Shown in pieces: positions 6,984 through 23,586 of a stretch of DNA of 64,000 nucleotides. The notes beneath the pieces are model-generated. The model had not been told where the DNA came from. It saw nothing but the letters and a program-made list of their open reading frames with translations, and made no database searches. Positions within the stretch are counted from its first letter, which is position 1, and each line of letters starts with the position of its first letter. The position numbers and the translations under genes are program-made. This DNA is from Myxococcales bacterium. GTDB taxonomy: Bacteria; Myxococcota_A; Polyangia; Haliangiales; Haliangiaceae. Where the stretch lies: NCBI GenBank assembly GCA_016707895.1, contig JADJGV010000021.1, forward strand, positions 1 through 64,000, written 5' to 3'.

Positions 6984-9608
6984 CTACTGCTGCAAGCAGG
7001 TGAGCTTGATGAAGGTCGCGGCGCAGCTGCTGGAGTTGTCGAACGCGAAGTACTGCGAGACCTGGGAGATGCCGTTGCGGCCGCTGCCCCCGGTGCCAGC
7101 GGTTGCGGCCCAGCTGCCGCCGCAGGTCAGCGCGGCGGTGCCGACCGCCGAGGGGCTGGTGGCGCCGCCCCAGACTCCGGTGTTGCCGCTGGTCATGTAG
7201 GTGCCGTTGGCGTTGACCGTCATGCCGCTCTGCCAGTACGCGTCGGTGAACAGCCCCGCGGCGGTCGACGCGAGCAGGACCCCGTCGACGCGCGCCCACG
7301 GCGCCGATCCCGCCGTGGTGGTGAACCGCGACTGCGCGGTGGCGGTAGAGGTCGCCAGCATCGCGCGGTAGGTGCCGGGCAGGCCGGCCGCCGAGGCCTC
7401 TGACGTACACAAGGCATCGGCGCTGGCGAGCCCGCCGCCGGGGGTCCACGAGGCGCTCGAGATGAAGGCGCGGCGGAACGACGACGGCGGCGTCACCGTG
7501 ACCGTCGCGGCGTTGCTGATCCCGAAGCAGTAGAGGTGCTGCGCCGTGGAGCAGACGCTGGAGCCGAACACCGTGAACGACGACGCGACCGCCGCCGACT
7601 GGCCGCGGATGATCGATTGCGTGTCGGCGGCGGTGTAGGCGCTGCAGTCGGTGCTCGACGAGTGCAACGTCCCGTTGGAGGTGGTCGCGGTGTGCACGCC
7701 GACGTCGCCGAGATCGACGCCGGCCTCGCTCAGGCGGATCGGGTAGAACATCTTGCCGGCGGCGAGATCGGCGGCGGTGTTGGCGACCGGCTTGCCGTCC
7801 GGCCGCACCCAGCCGCTGGCGCTGCCGAGCCGACTGACCGCGGAGACCGTGGTGGTGGAGAGCCAGGCGCGGTAGGTGCCCGACAGCCCGGCGTTGTTGG
7901 CGCGGATCTGGCAAATGGTGTCGGCGCCCGCCAGCCCACCGAGGTTGCCGGTGTGGGTGCTCGACGTGACGAACACGACGTTGGGCGGCGGGTTGAACTG
8001 CGCGGTCACCGTGGTCGCCGCGGTCATCGTGACGCTGCAGGTGCCCGTGCCCGTGCAGGCGCCCGACCAGCCGGCGAAGGTGTGGCCGCCCGAGGGCGTC
8101 GCGGTCAGCGTCACGCTGGTCCCGTGGCCGAAGGTGGCGTTGCAGGTCGCGCCGCAGTTGATGCCGGCCGGGCTCGAGGTCACGCTGCCGGTGCCCGTGC
8201 CGGTCTTGGTCACGGTCAGCGTGTACGTGTTGAGCGTGAAGGTCGCGGTGACCGAGGTCGCCGCGGTGACGGTGACGACGCAGGTGGTCGCGGTGCCGGT
8301 GCAGCCGCCGCCGCTCCAGCCGGCGAACGTCGAGCCGACCGCCACGCTGGCGGTGAGCGTGACCGCGGTGCCGTGGCCGAACGGCGCGTTGCACGTCGCG
8401 CCGCAGTTGATGGCGGCCGGGCTCGAGGTCACGGTGCCGTTGCCGGTGCCGGCCTGGGTCACCGCGAGCGTGTAGGTGTTGAGCGTGAAGGTCGCGGTCA
8501 CCGTGGTGGCCGCGTTCACGGTGGTCACGCAGGTGCCGGTGCCCATGCAGCCGCCGCCCGACCAGCCGGCGAACGTGGAGCCCACCGCCGCCATCGCGGT
8601 CAGCGTCACCGTCGTGCCCTGGGCGTAGGGCTCGGTGCAGTCGGCGCCGCAGGTGATGCCGGCGGGGCTCGAGGTCACGGTGCCGGTGCCGGTCCCCGCC
8701 TTCGCGACGGTGAGCCCGACCTGGTTGCGGGTGAAGGTGGCGGTGACCGAGCGATCGGCGTCCATCGTCACCGAGCAGGGGCCGGTGCCGGTGCACGCGC
8801 CGCTCCAGCCGGTGAACGTCGACGTCCCATCGGCGGTGGCGGTCAGCGGCACGACCGTGCCGAACGGATACGCCTCGTTGCAGTCCGCGCCACAGTTGAC
8901 GCCGGTCGCGGTGATCGTGCCGCCGCCGGTGCCGCCGACCGCGGCGGTCAGCGTCTGCTGGCGTTGGGTGAACGTGGCGTTGACGGCGACCGCGCCGGTG
9001 ATCGTCACGACGCAGGTGCCGGTGCCGCTGCACCCGCCGCCGCTCCAGCCGGTGAACGTCGAGTCGAGGCTCGCGGTCGCGGTCAGCGTGACCGCGGTCC
9101 CCGCGCTGTAGGTCTCGTCGCAGTCGGTGCCGCAGGCGATGCCGGCCGGCGCCGACGTCACGGTGCCGGTGCCGGTGCCGGTCTTGGTGACGATCAGCGA
9201 GAAGTTCTGGCCGAACGACGCGTTGATCGTGACGTCGCTGCTGGCGGTGAAGGTGCAGGCGCCGGTGCCGGTGCACGCGCCGCCCGACCAGCCGACGAAC
9301 GTCGACGCGCCCAGCGGCGTCGCGGTCAGCGTGACCGCCGTGCCGTCAGCCACCGTCAACGTGCACGTGCTCGGGCAGCTCAGGCCGGCGGGCGTCGACG
9401 CGACGGTGCCGGTGCCGTTGCCGCCGACCGCCACGGTGATCGTGCGCATGATGGGCGGGGCGTCGGGCGGAGCGTCGGGCGGAGCGTCGACGTCCGGGGC
9501 GTCGACGTCCGGGGCGTCGATCGCCAGCGGCGCGTCGGTGTCGGGGTTCGAGACCTCGCCGCACGCGGCGACGAGCAGCAACAGATAGGCGAGGGTCCTG
9601 ATGCGCAT
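6984..9608 (-). CDS. Lipoprotein with six InlB-type B repeats and two DUF1554 domains
   Basis: 874 residues from ATG 9608, preceded by AGGAG (9614-9618, minus strand). The lipobox is LLLVAAC. A linker rich in DA, DVDA and PPDA units follows. Six tandem repeats of about 80 residues come next, each with the pattern GTGTVTSSPAGI, a paired Cys (CGATC), TVTLTATP, FAGWSG, C-T-G-C and VTATF; these are divergent InlB B-repeat (bacterial repeat) domains. The C-terminal third holds two DUF1554-like domains (FVTSSTHTGNLGGLAGAD.. and FISSASWTPGGGLASAD..), related to collagen/endostatin-like lectin folds and found in secreted lipoproteins. Expected role: a long surface stalk presenting adhesive heads. Cys pairs in each repeat suggest disulfides. 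Confidence 0.85.
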   Translation of the reverse strand: MRIRTLAYLLLLVAACGEVSNPDTDAPLAIDAPDVDAPDVDAPPDAPPDAPPIMRTITVAVGGNGTGTVASTPAGLSCPSTCTLTVADGTAVTLTATPLGASTFVGWSGGACTGTGACTFTASSDVTINASFGQNFSLIVTKTGTGTGTVTSAPAGIACGTDCDETYSAGTAVTLTATASLDSTFTGWSGGGCSGTGTCVVTITGAVAVNATFTQRQQTLTAAVGGTGGGTITATGVNCGADCNEAYPFGTVVPLTATADGTSTFTGWSGACTGTGPCSVTMDADRSVTATFTRNQVGLTVAKAGTGTGTVTSSPAGITCGADCTEPYAQGTTVTLTAMAAVGSTFAGWSGGGCMGTGTCVTTVNAATTVTATFTLNTYTLAVTQAGTGNGTVTSSPAAINCGATCNAPFGHGTAVTLTASVAVGSTFAGWSGGGCTGTATTCVVTVTAATSVTATFTLNTYTLTVTKTGTGTGSVTSSPAGINCGATCNATFGHGTSVTLTATPSGGHTFAGWSGACTGTGTCSVTMTAATTVTAQFNPPPNVVFVTSSTHTGNLGGLAGADTICQIRANNAGLSGTYRAWLSTTTVSAVSRLGSASGWVRPDGKPVANTAADLAAGKMFYPIRLSEAGVDLGDVGVHTATTSNGTLHSSSTDCSAYTAADTQSIIRGQSAAVASSFTVFGSSVCSTAQHLYCFGISNAATVTVTPPSSFRRAFISSASWTPGGGLASADALCTSEASAAGLPGTYRAMLATSTATAQSRFTTTAGSAPWARVDGVLLASTAAGLFTDAYWQSGMTVNANGTYMTSGNTGVWGGATSPSAVGTAALTCGGSWAATAGTGGSGRNGISQVSQYFAFDNSSSCAATFIKLTCLQQ
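7995..9440 (-). repeat. Six tandem ~240-bp repeats encoding B-repeat domains
   Basis: Six direct repeats of about 230-250 bp lie in frame inside the lipoprotein gene. Repeats 4, 5 and 6 (about 8000-8730) are most alike at the DNA level, which suggests recent duplication; the first and third have diverged more. This region is a likely site of copy-number change by recombination and of assembly error. Confidence 0.75.
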
Positions 9609-9750
9609 GGCGACTCCTGGGCGAGACGAACTGCTCGCACCCCAAGGGGCCATCGTACGTCGAGGCCCGCCCGGTCCACAACGGCCTGCGACTGCCACCC
9701 TTTGCCGCACCGCGGGCCGCCGCTCCGGGCGGGGCGCCGGCCACGATCGA

Positions 9751-11973
9751 TCAGAACGTGCCGCGGACGCCGAGCGCCGGCAGGATCGGCAGCTCGGTGA
9801 TCGGCTCGCGCTGGCTGAAGTCGAAGTTGAAGCTGTAGCCGAGCACCCGGGCGTGGGCGTAGACGTTGGTGACGTCGAGGTACGCCGACAGCTCCCAGCT
9901 GTCCCACTTCCACTTGCGATCGATCCGCAGATCCGCCGCGTGGTAGTCCTCGATGCGCGCCGAGTTGACCGGGCCGTACTGCGCGACGTAGGCGTTGGCG
10001 TCGGCCAGGTAGACGGAGCCGATCACGGGGGTCTCGGGCTGGCCGGTCGCGTACTGCCAGCGCGCGCCGATCTCCCACTTGCCGAGCTTCCAGCTGCCGA
10101 CCGCGATCAGGTTGTGGGTCTGGTCGAAGTCGAACAGCCGGCGCTCGCCGCCGGCGCGGTCGACGCGATCCGAGCGCGAGAAGGTGTACGCCAGCCAGCC
10201 GAAGAACTTCGACCGCTGCGCCTTGAGCAGGTACTCGACGCCGTACGAGCGGCCGGTGCCGGTGTTGACGTACGACCGCTCGGGCATGGTCCGGGCCAGG
10301 AGCGGGTCGACCGTCAAGAGGTCGAAGCGGTCGGTGTAGAACAGCGAGCTCGACGCGGTCAGGCCCTCGGCGAGCTTGACGTCGACGCCGGCCACGGTCT
10401 GCCACGCCCGCTCGGGCTGCACGTAGTCGGGCACGCTCTCGCCGAACTCGAAGTTGCGGGTGTACAGGCCGCCGGCGGCGCGCACCGTCAGCTGCTTGTC
10501 GAGCGCGCGCACCAGCTGCAGGCGCGGCGACACCGTCGTGGCGTCGAGGTGAGCGTAGTAGTCGAGGCGCACGCCGCCGGAGAGCGTGGTGTCGCGGTCG
10601 GGGCGCAGGTCGGCGGCGACGTAGGCGCCGGCGACGCTGTTGGCGAACTCGAGCTTGGTCTCGATCAGCGGCAGCGTCGAGAAGTTCGACGGCGGCGGCT
10701 GGCCCTCGGGCGGCTGCTGCGGGAACTTGACGTTGACCTCGCGCGGGTCGTAGCGCAGCTCGCCGCCGGCGCGGACCTTGAGCTTGCGGCTCGGTGCCCA
10801 CGCCAGGTCGTCGCGGATCTCGGCGCTGTAGCGGCGCACCTTGATGAAGCGGTCGTCGCCGATCTCGATGCGGAAGCCGCTGGTGCCGAGCGCGCCGACG
10901 ACGCGGTTGGTCCACTTGCCCGAGGCCTTGCTCCACTGCGTGATCAGCTTGGAGAAGCTGGTCTCGTTGTCGAAGCCGCCGTTGAACTCGGGCTCGTTGG
11001 GGTCGAAGTCGCTGGAGATCAGCGACAGCAGGTCGAAGCTGGTCATCGCCAGCGCGCTGACCCGGTCGCCCTCGCCGCGGCGCCAGTCGACCCGCAGCTG
11101 GCCGTCGTAGTACTGCGGCGCGGTCGTGAAGTTGACCGAGTCGCCCAGCACCGCCGGCAGGATGAAGTCGATCATCGAGCGGCGGCCGGCGACGGTGAGC
11201 GTCACGCCGTGGCGCTTCGACAGCGGGGTCTGGACGAAGCCCGCCAGGTTGATGAACGACAGCTCGGCGAAGCCGGTGGTGTCGGGCGCCGCCTCGTTGC
11301 GGGTGACGACGTTGATGATGCCGCCGGTCGAGCGGCCCTCCTCGGCGCCGAACCCGCCGGGCAGGAACTCGATGTTGGCGATGAACTCCGATGGCAGCAC
11401 GCTCTGCAGGCCGAAGAAGTGGTAGAGCACCGGCACCTCGACCCCGTCGATGGTGATCTTGGAGTCCTCGGGGGCGGCGCCGCGGATGACCACCAGGCCC
11501 GGGCCCGAGCCGCCGCCGACCGCGTTGCCGACGCCGGGGAGGCTGCGCACCGCGGTCAGCGCGTCGCCACGCGAGCCGGGGATGCGGGTGATCTGCTCGC
11601 GCGGCATGTCCTGCTTGCCCGGCGGCGGCGGCACCGGCGCGTCGTCCTCGAGCTCGACGGTCTCGAGCGCCATGCCCGGGCGGTAGACCAGCACGATGTA
11701 GTCGGTCATCCCGCCCTCGGGGACGGTCAGCTCCTCGGCGGCCGGATCGTAGCCGGCCGCGGCCACCGCCAGCGACGTCAGGCCGGGGGGCAGGTCGAGC
11801 TTGAACCCGCCGACCCGGTCGGTGGTGACGGTGGCGCCGTTCACGGTCAGCGTGGCGTTGGCCACCGGCTTGAGCGTGTTGCCGTCGAGCACGTTGCCGC
11901 TGACGACATCGGCGGCGGCGACGCTGGCGGACAGGGCGAGGAGCGCCAGGGGCAGCGCGACGGGGCGGAGCAT
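9751..11973 (-). CDS. TonB-dependent outer-membrane receptor
   Basis: 740 residues. A Sec signal peptide (ending ASVAAA) is followed by a carboxypeptidase-regulatory-like beta-sandwich (about 22-105: SGNVLDGNTLKPVANATLTV), a plug domain (about 125-245, with PGVGNAVGGGSGPGLVVIRG and STGGIINVVTR) and a 22-strand-type barrel ending in Phe (LGVRGTF), the outer-membrane C-terminal signature. It should import a ligand across the outer membrane using TonB energy. The ligand is unknown; no TonB, ExbB or siderophore genes are nearby. The downstream B-repeat lipoprotein gene on the same strand has its own Shine-Dalgarno sequence 140 bp away and could be coexpressed. Confidence 0.9.
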   Translation of the reverse strand: MLRPVALPLALLALSASVAAADVVSGNVLDGNTLKPVANATLTVNGATVTTDRVGGFKLDLPPGLTSLAVAAAGYDPAAEELTVPEGGMTDYIVLVYRPGMALETVELEDDAPVPPPPGKQDMPREQITRIPGSRGDALTAVRSLPGVGNAVGGGSGPGLVVIRGAAPEDSKITIDGVEVPVLYHFFGLQSVLPSEFIANIEFLPGGFGAEEGRSTGGIINVVTRNEAAPDTTGFAELSFINLAGFVQTPLSKRHGVTLTVAGRRSMIDFILPAVLGDSVNFTTAPQYYDGQLRVDWRRGEGDRVSALAMTSFDLLSLISSDFDPNEPEFNGGFDNETSFSKLITQWSKASGKWTNRVVGALGTSGFRIEIGDDRFIKVRRYSAEIRDDLAWAPSRKLKVRAGGELRYDPREVNVKFPQQPPEGQPPPSNFSTLPLIETKLEFANSVAGAYVAADLRPDRDTTLSGGVRLDYYAHLDATTVSPRLQLVRALDKQLTVRAAGGLYTRNFEFGESVPDYVQPERAWQTVAGVDVKLAEGLTASSSLFYTDRFDLLTVDPLLARTMPERSYVNTGTGRSYGVEYLLKAQRSKFFGWLAYTFSRSDRVDRAGGERRLFDFDQTHNLIAVGSWKLGKWEIGARWQYATGQPETPVIGSVYLADANAYVAQYGPVNSARIEDYHAADLRIDRKWKWDSWELSAYLDVTNVYAHARVLGYSFNFDFSQREPITELPILPALGVRGTF

Positions 11974-12012
11974 CGGTCGCCAAGTGTGAAGGCTGGCCGC
12001 CGGGCGTCAAGA

Positions 12013-12052
12013 GTGCAGGCGCCAGCCCGCAGGTGCAGGCCCCAGCCTGCGG
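12013..12052. repeat. 20-bp tandem duplication in divergent promoter region
   Basis: Two adjacent 20-bp units (12013-12032 and 12033-12052) differ at three positions. Each has GCAGGC facing GCCNGC, so each is a weak inverted repeat. It lies between the divergent starts of the TonB receptor and the kinase, so it could be an operator or a structured leader. Confidence 0.45.
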
Positions 12053-12121
12053 TCCGTGACGTCGACGACACCGCCGGCCGGGGCGCTTGCGGTCGGGGCG
12101 GTCGCGGGCGACGATGTCGGG

Positions 12122-13543
<1,422 letters not shown>

Positions 13544-13562
13544 TCGTCGCGGGAGCACCTGC

Positions 13563-14534
13563 ATGCGGAACGTGATCGTCATCGTCGTGGCGCTGGTGGG
13601 CCTGGCGCGGGTCGCGCTGGCCCAGGACGCGGCCGCCGAGGTGCTGTTCCAGGACGGCGACCGGCTGATGCGCGAGGGCAAGCTCGCCGAGGCCTGCGAC
13701 GCGTTCGAGGCGTCGAACCGGATCGAGCCGCGCACCGGCACGCTGATCCGGCTAGGCGACTGTCGCGAGAAGCGCGGCCAGCTGGCGTCGGCGTGGTCGG
13801 CCTACGCCGACGCGTCGGCCCGCGCCAAGGATCCGGCCAAGAAGCAGGTGGCCGACGCCAAGGTGGCCGCGCTCGGCCCGCGGCTGTCGAAGCTCACGAT
13901 CAAGATCGCGCAGCCGGTCGCCGAGCTGGCGGTCACGCGCGACGGCGCGCCGGTCGACAAGGCGCTGTGGGGGCGGGCGGTGCCGGTCGACGGCGGCCAG
14001 CTAGTGCTGCGCGCGACGGCGCTCGGCTTCCAGCCGTGGGCGCAGACCGTCGCCGTGCCGGTCGAGGGCGGCGACGTGACGATCGAGGTGCCCAAGCTCG
14101 CCGACGCGGCGACCACGATCGCGCCCCGGAACCCGATCGTCGATCCCGGCCTGGTCACCCACGTCGTGGCGCCCAGCCAGGAGCCGAGCGGCCTGCCCGG
14201 GCGCCGCAAGCTCGCGATCGGCGTCGGCGTGGCCGGCGTCGCCGTGGTCGGCGTCGGCGTGTGGGCCGGGCTGTCGGCCAGCGGGCTCGAGGACGACGCC
14301 CACGCGCTGTGCGCCGCGGTGGTGTGCACCGAGGCGGTCGCGGCCAACGACGCGCTCGATCGCGCGCGCACCCGCGCCACCTTGGCCAACCTGGCCTACG
14401 GCGTCGGCGGCGCGGCGATCGCCGGCGCGGCGATCCTGTGGTTCACCGGCGGCCGCGCGGCGCCCGAGCGGGTGGCGGTCACGCCGGTGCTGGCGCCCGG
14501 CGCCGCGGGCGTCGCCGCGGCGGTGAGGTTCTGA
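13563..14534 (+). CDS. Exported TPR/PEGA-type protein
   Basis: 323 residues with a signal peptide (ending RVALAQ). Residues 20-90 carry a TPR-like pair (FQDGDRLMREGKLAEACDAF, LGDCREKRGQLASAWSAY), followed by a beta-rich region resembling PEGA and a C-terminal part with two hydrophobic helices around a small loop. This is a common myxobacterial companion of Hanks kinases; its biochemical role is unknown. GGGAG before the start supports ATG 13563. Its TGA overlaps the next ATG by one base (ATGA at 14534), so it is translationally coupled to the lipoprotein. Confidence 0.7.
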   Translation: MRNVIVIVVALVGLARVALAQDAAAEVLFQDGDRLMREGKLAEACDAFEASNRIEPRTGTLIRLGDCREKRGQLASAWSAYADASARAKDPAKKQVADAKVAALGPRLSKLTIKIAQPVAELAVTRDGAPVDKALWGRAVPVDGGQLVLRATALGFQPWAQTVAVPVEGGDVTIEVPKLADAATTIAPRNPIVDPGLVTHVVAPSQEPSGLPGRRKLAIGVGVAGVAVVGVGVWAGLSASGLEDDAHALCAAVVCTEAVAANDALDRARTRATLANLAYGVGGAAIAGAAILWFTGGRAAPERVAVTPVLAPGAAGVAAAVRF

Positions 14535-17347
14535 TGCGTGCCTACGTCTGGATCGGGTTGCTCGCGCTGGTGGCCTGCAAGGTCGACGGCACCCACTACG
14601 TCCTGCCGGGTGACGGCGACGCCGCGGTGCCCGACGGCGGCGTCGACGGCGGCGGCGACGTCGACGCCGGCGGCGCGCGCCTGCAGGTGTCGCCGTCGAC
14701 CCCGATCGATCTGCTCGAGGGCGGCTCGACGTCGGTGGTGATCCGGCTGTCGGCGGCGCCGACGGCGTCGGTGACCGTCACGATCACGCCGTCGGACCCC
14801 GGCGTCACCACCAGCCCGACGATGTGGACCTTCGCGCCCGACGACTGGGGCGACAAGGTCGTCACCGTGCGCGCGGCCCAGGACGACGACGCCGCCGCGA
14901 TCACGGGCGACCTGGTGTTCCAGTCGAACGCCGGCACGGTGTCGGTGCCGGTGGCGGTCGCCGACGACGATCGCCTGGGCCTGTTCGTCGCGCCGATGGC
15001 CGGGGTCAACGTCCTCGAGGGCACCGACGCGACCTTGCAGGTGAGCCTGACCGCCCGGCCGACCGGCAACGTCACCGTCGCGGTGACCTCGGCCAACGGT
15101 CTCGCGGTCGGCGTGCCGAGCCCGAGCGTGATGTTCATGCCGGCCGAGTGGGACACGCTCAAGCCGGTCACGGTGCGCGCGGTCGCCGACGGCAACACCG
15201 TCTCGGAGCAGGTCGACGTGACCTTCGCCGCCAGCGGGTTGAGCTCGGTCGTCGTGCCGGTGACCGTCACCGACGACGACATCCTCAACATCGCGGTCAC
15301 CCCGGCGTCGGTCGCGGGCACCGAGGGCGGCAGCGCCGCGCCCGAGCTGGCGGTGTCGCTGACCCAGCAGCCGGCCGGGCCGGTGACCGTGACCGTGACG
15401 CCGTCGAACGGCCACGCCGTGGCGGTCCCGCCGTCGGTCGCCTTCACGACCAGCGACTTCGCCACGCCCAAGCCGGTGCGGATCGACCTGCCGGCCGACG
15501 TCGATCACGCCGACAGCACCGCGACCGTGACGTTGACGGCCCCCGGGATCGCGGCCCAGGCCGTGACCGTCACCGGCGCCGATCCCGACGTCCAGGTCAT
15601 CCAGGCCACCCCGTCGACGATCTCCACCACCGAGGGCACCGCCAGCGTCCCCATCGACGTGCGGCTGGCCTACGCGCCGAGCGGGACCACCACCGTCGAC
15701 GTCAGCGCGGCCGGGCCGATCGGCGTCGACGCGACCCAGTTGACGTTCACCGCCGCCGACTACGCGACCCCCAAGACCGTCCACGTCAGCGTCGCCCAGG
15801 ACTCGGACCTGGCGAACGACAGCGCGACGATCACGCTGACCAGCCCCGACGCCGCCAACCCGCGGACCGTGACGCTGACGATCGCCGACGACGACACCCA
15901 GGTGATCAACGCGCCGACCGCGGTGACCGTCGACGAGGGCGCGTCGGTGATGTTCGACGTGGCCCTCGGCTTCCAGCCGAGCGGCACCACCACCGTGGCG
16001 GTGGCGTCGCTGGTGACCAACGTCAACGCCACCCCGGCGACGCTGAGCTTCGGCCCGACCGACTGGAACCAGCCCAGGCCGGTGACCTTGACCGCGGGGC
16101 TCGACGGCAACGCCACCGGCGAGACCGGCCAGGTGCGGCTCACCACCGCCGGCGCGGCCACCGTCAACGTCAACGTCACCGTGCGCGACACCACCGCCAC
16201 CGGGCTGGTGGCGACGCCGATGACCGTGCCGCTGACCGAGGGCGGCACCGCGACGGTGACGGTCAAGCTGTCGACCGACCCCGGCGGCGCCAGCTACACG
16301 ATCAGCGGCGTGGCCAGCGATCCCTCCGCGGTCGCGATCATGGGCAGCCCGATGTTCACGCTCAACAACGGCAACTGGCAGACCGGCGTCGTGGTGACGC
16401 TGATCGGCGTCGCCGACGCCGACGCGATCGGCGAGGTCGCGACCGTCACCTGGAGCGACGGCGCGGCGCTCAGCGCCGCGGCCACCGTCAACGTCACCGA
16501 CAACGATCAGCTGGGCCTGGTGTTCAGCCCGGCGTCGCTGACCATCCCCGAGGACGACGAGCGCACCGTCAACGTCACGCTGAGCGCGCGGCCGCCCGGC
16601 GCGGTCACCGTCAACATCAACGCCGGGATGGCCAACTACGTGGTCGGCGGCTCGACGCTGGCGTTCTCGGTCGACGACTGGGATCAGCCGCACCCGGTGA
16701 CGATCCACTCGAACCGCGACGACAACCGCAACGACGAGAACTCGACGGTGCTGTTCAACCCCGACGCCGGCGTCCCGCCCAGGACCCTGATGGTGCTGCA
16801 GTCCCCCGACGACACGATCTGGATCGGCCGCTTCGTCGGCGCGCCGACCGGCGCGGTGTCGGTGAGCGCGCCGACCGCGTGGGCCGGCGTGACCCTGGGC
16901 CGCAACGACACCGTGCCCGCGCTGCCGTCGTGCATGGTCATGGATCGCCTGGTGGTCTCGGCCCAGGTCGCGGGGACGTTCGACGCGGCGCTCTACGGGC
17001 AGTCGGCGCTGCCCATGCCGATCCCGAGCAACCTGATCTACCAGCCGCCCAACCGCCTGACCGCCAGCGCCGGCATCAACACCTATCCGCTGGCCGCGGC
17101 CTTCGCCTGCGCCAACTCCAACGCCGCGTACGTCGCGCTGGCGCCGGGCATGGCGGGGCAGCCGTCGATGTTCACGACGCTGTCGGCGGTCAGCGCCGCG
17201 ACCTGCCCGGGGAGCGGATCGGGGTCGGCGACCGGCGGCGGCGGCCTCCCGGCGGTCTGGGTCGGCACCGGCGCGTGCACGCCGGCGCCGCCGCCGATCG
17301 CCTACTTCGTGGTCCACCCGCGGAGCGGCGCCTGCACCTGCCTGTGA
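14534..17347 (+). CDS. Large lipoprotein with Calx-beta-like repeats
   Basis: 937 residues from ATG 14534. The lipobox is LLALVAC and an Asp/Gly-rich linker follows. Most of the protein is about eight repeats of 95-100 residues with the signature TEGG..A..VSLTQQPAGPVTVTV, FTTSDFATPKPV, and VTVTDDD at the end, which matches Calx-beta-like immunoglobulin folds whose acidic loops bind calcium. The last 170 residues form a distinct domain with several Cys (ending RSGACTCL). It is probably an elongated surface protein that may be stabilised by calcium. It is the third gene of the kinase operon, which suggests that the kinase could respond to envelope state. Confidence 0.82.
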   Translation: MRAYVWIGLLALVACKVDGTHYVLPGDGDAAVPDGGVDGGGDVDAGGARLQVSPSTPIDLLEGGSTSVVIRLSAAPTASVTVTITPSDPGVTTSPTMWTFAPDDWGDKVVTVRAAQDDDAAAITGDLVFQSNAGTVSVPVAVADDDRLGLFVAPMAGVNVLEGTDATLQVSLTARPTGNVTVAVTSANGLAVGVPSPSVMFMPAEWDTLKPVTVRAVADGNTVSEQVDVTFAASGLSSVVVPVTVTDDDILNIAVTPASVAGTEGGSAAPELAVSLTQQPAGPVTVTVTPSNGHAVAVPPSVAFTTSDFATPKPVRIDLPADVDHADSTATVTLTAPGIAAQAVTVTGADPDVQVIQATPSTISTTEGTASVPIDVRLAYAPSGTTTVDVSAAGPIGVDATQLTFTAADYATPKTVHVSVAQDSDLANDSATITLTSPDAANPRTVTLTIADDDTQVINAPTAVTVDEGASVMFDVALGFQPSGTTTVAVASLVTNVNATPATLSFGPTDWNQPRPVTLTAGLDGNATGETGQVRLTTAGAATVNVNVTVRDTTATGLVATPMTVPLTEGGTATVTVKLSTDPGGASYTISGVASDPSAVAIMGSPMFTLNNGNWQTGVVVTLIGVADADAIGEVATVTWSDGAALSAAATVNVTDNDQLGLVFSPASLTIPEDDERTVNVTLSARPPGAVTVNINAGMANYVVGGSTLAFSVDDWDQPHPVTIHSNRDDNRNDENSTVLFNPDAGVPPRTLMVLQSPDDTIWIGRFVGAPTGAVSVSAPTAWAGVTLGRNDTVPALPSCMVMDRLVVSAQVAGTFDAALYGQSALPMPIPSNLIYQPPNRLTASAGINTYPLAAAFACANSNAAYVALAPGMAGQPSMFTTLSAVSAATCPGSGSGSATGGGGLPAVWVGTGACTPAPPPIAYFVVHPRSGACTCL

Positions 17348-17441
17348 CGCGCGCCGCGCGCGGTCGACGAGCGCAGCGCCTGTCAGTTCTTCCGGCCGAG
17401 CGCCGATCGACGCGACGGGCGTCTCGCGTCCTGGGGGGAGG

Positions 17442-17489
17442 CTCGTCGGGGACCTGGCCCTGACGAGGGGGGCTGGGCGACCAGCCCCC
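17442..17489. terminator. Tandem hairpins between convergent genes
   Basis: Two hairpins lie between the ends of the Calx-beta lipoprotein and gltD. The first pairs CTCGTC (17442-17447) with GACGAG (17462-17467). The second is a perfect 9-bp stem (17468-17476 with 17481-17489) closed by a GCGA tetraloop of the GNRA type. There is no long U-tract, but the position between convergent stops suggests bidirectional termination. Confidence 0.55.
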
Positions 17490-17495
17490 TGGAAT

Positions 17496-23518
<6,023 letters not shown>

Positions 23519-23530
23519 GGTGCGTCAAGC

Positions 23531-23547
23531 CTAACGCATCGCGTTAG
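23531..23547. promoter_or_regulatory. Palindrome at the gltB promoter
   Basis: CTAACGC (23531-23537) and GCGTTAG (23541-23547) form a perfect inverted repeat with a 3-nt centre, 12 bp before the gltB ATG. It overlaps TAGGCT (minus strand), a candidate -10 box. This position fits a repressor or attenuation site for nitrogen control, but no regulator is known from the window. Confidence 0.45.
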
Positions 23548-23572
23548 CTGGCGCAGCCCCCCTTCGCACACA

Positions 23573-23578
23573 TACAAT
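23573..23578 (+). promoter_or_regulatory. TACAAT -10 box, leaderless start
   Basis: TACAAT lies 8 nt before the ATG at 23587 in an AT-rich patch between divergent genes. No Shine-Dalgarno sequence is present, so transcription probably starts at or next to the start codon. Confidence 0.5.
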
Positions 23579-23586
23579 ATGCGCCT

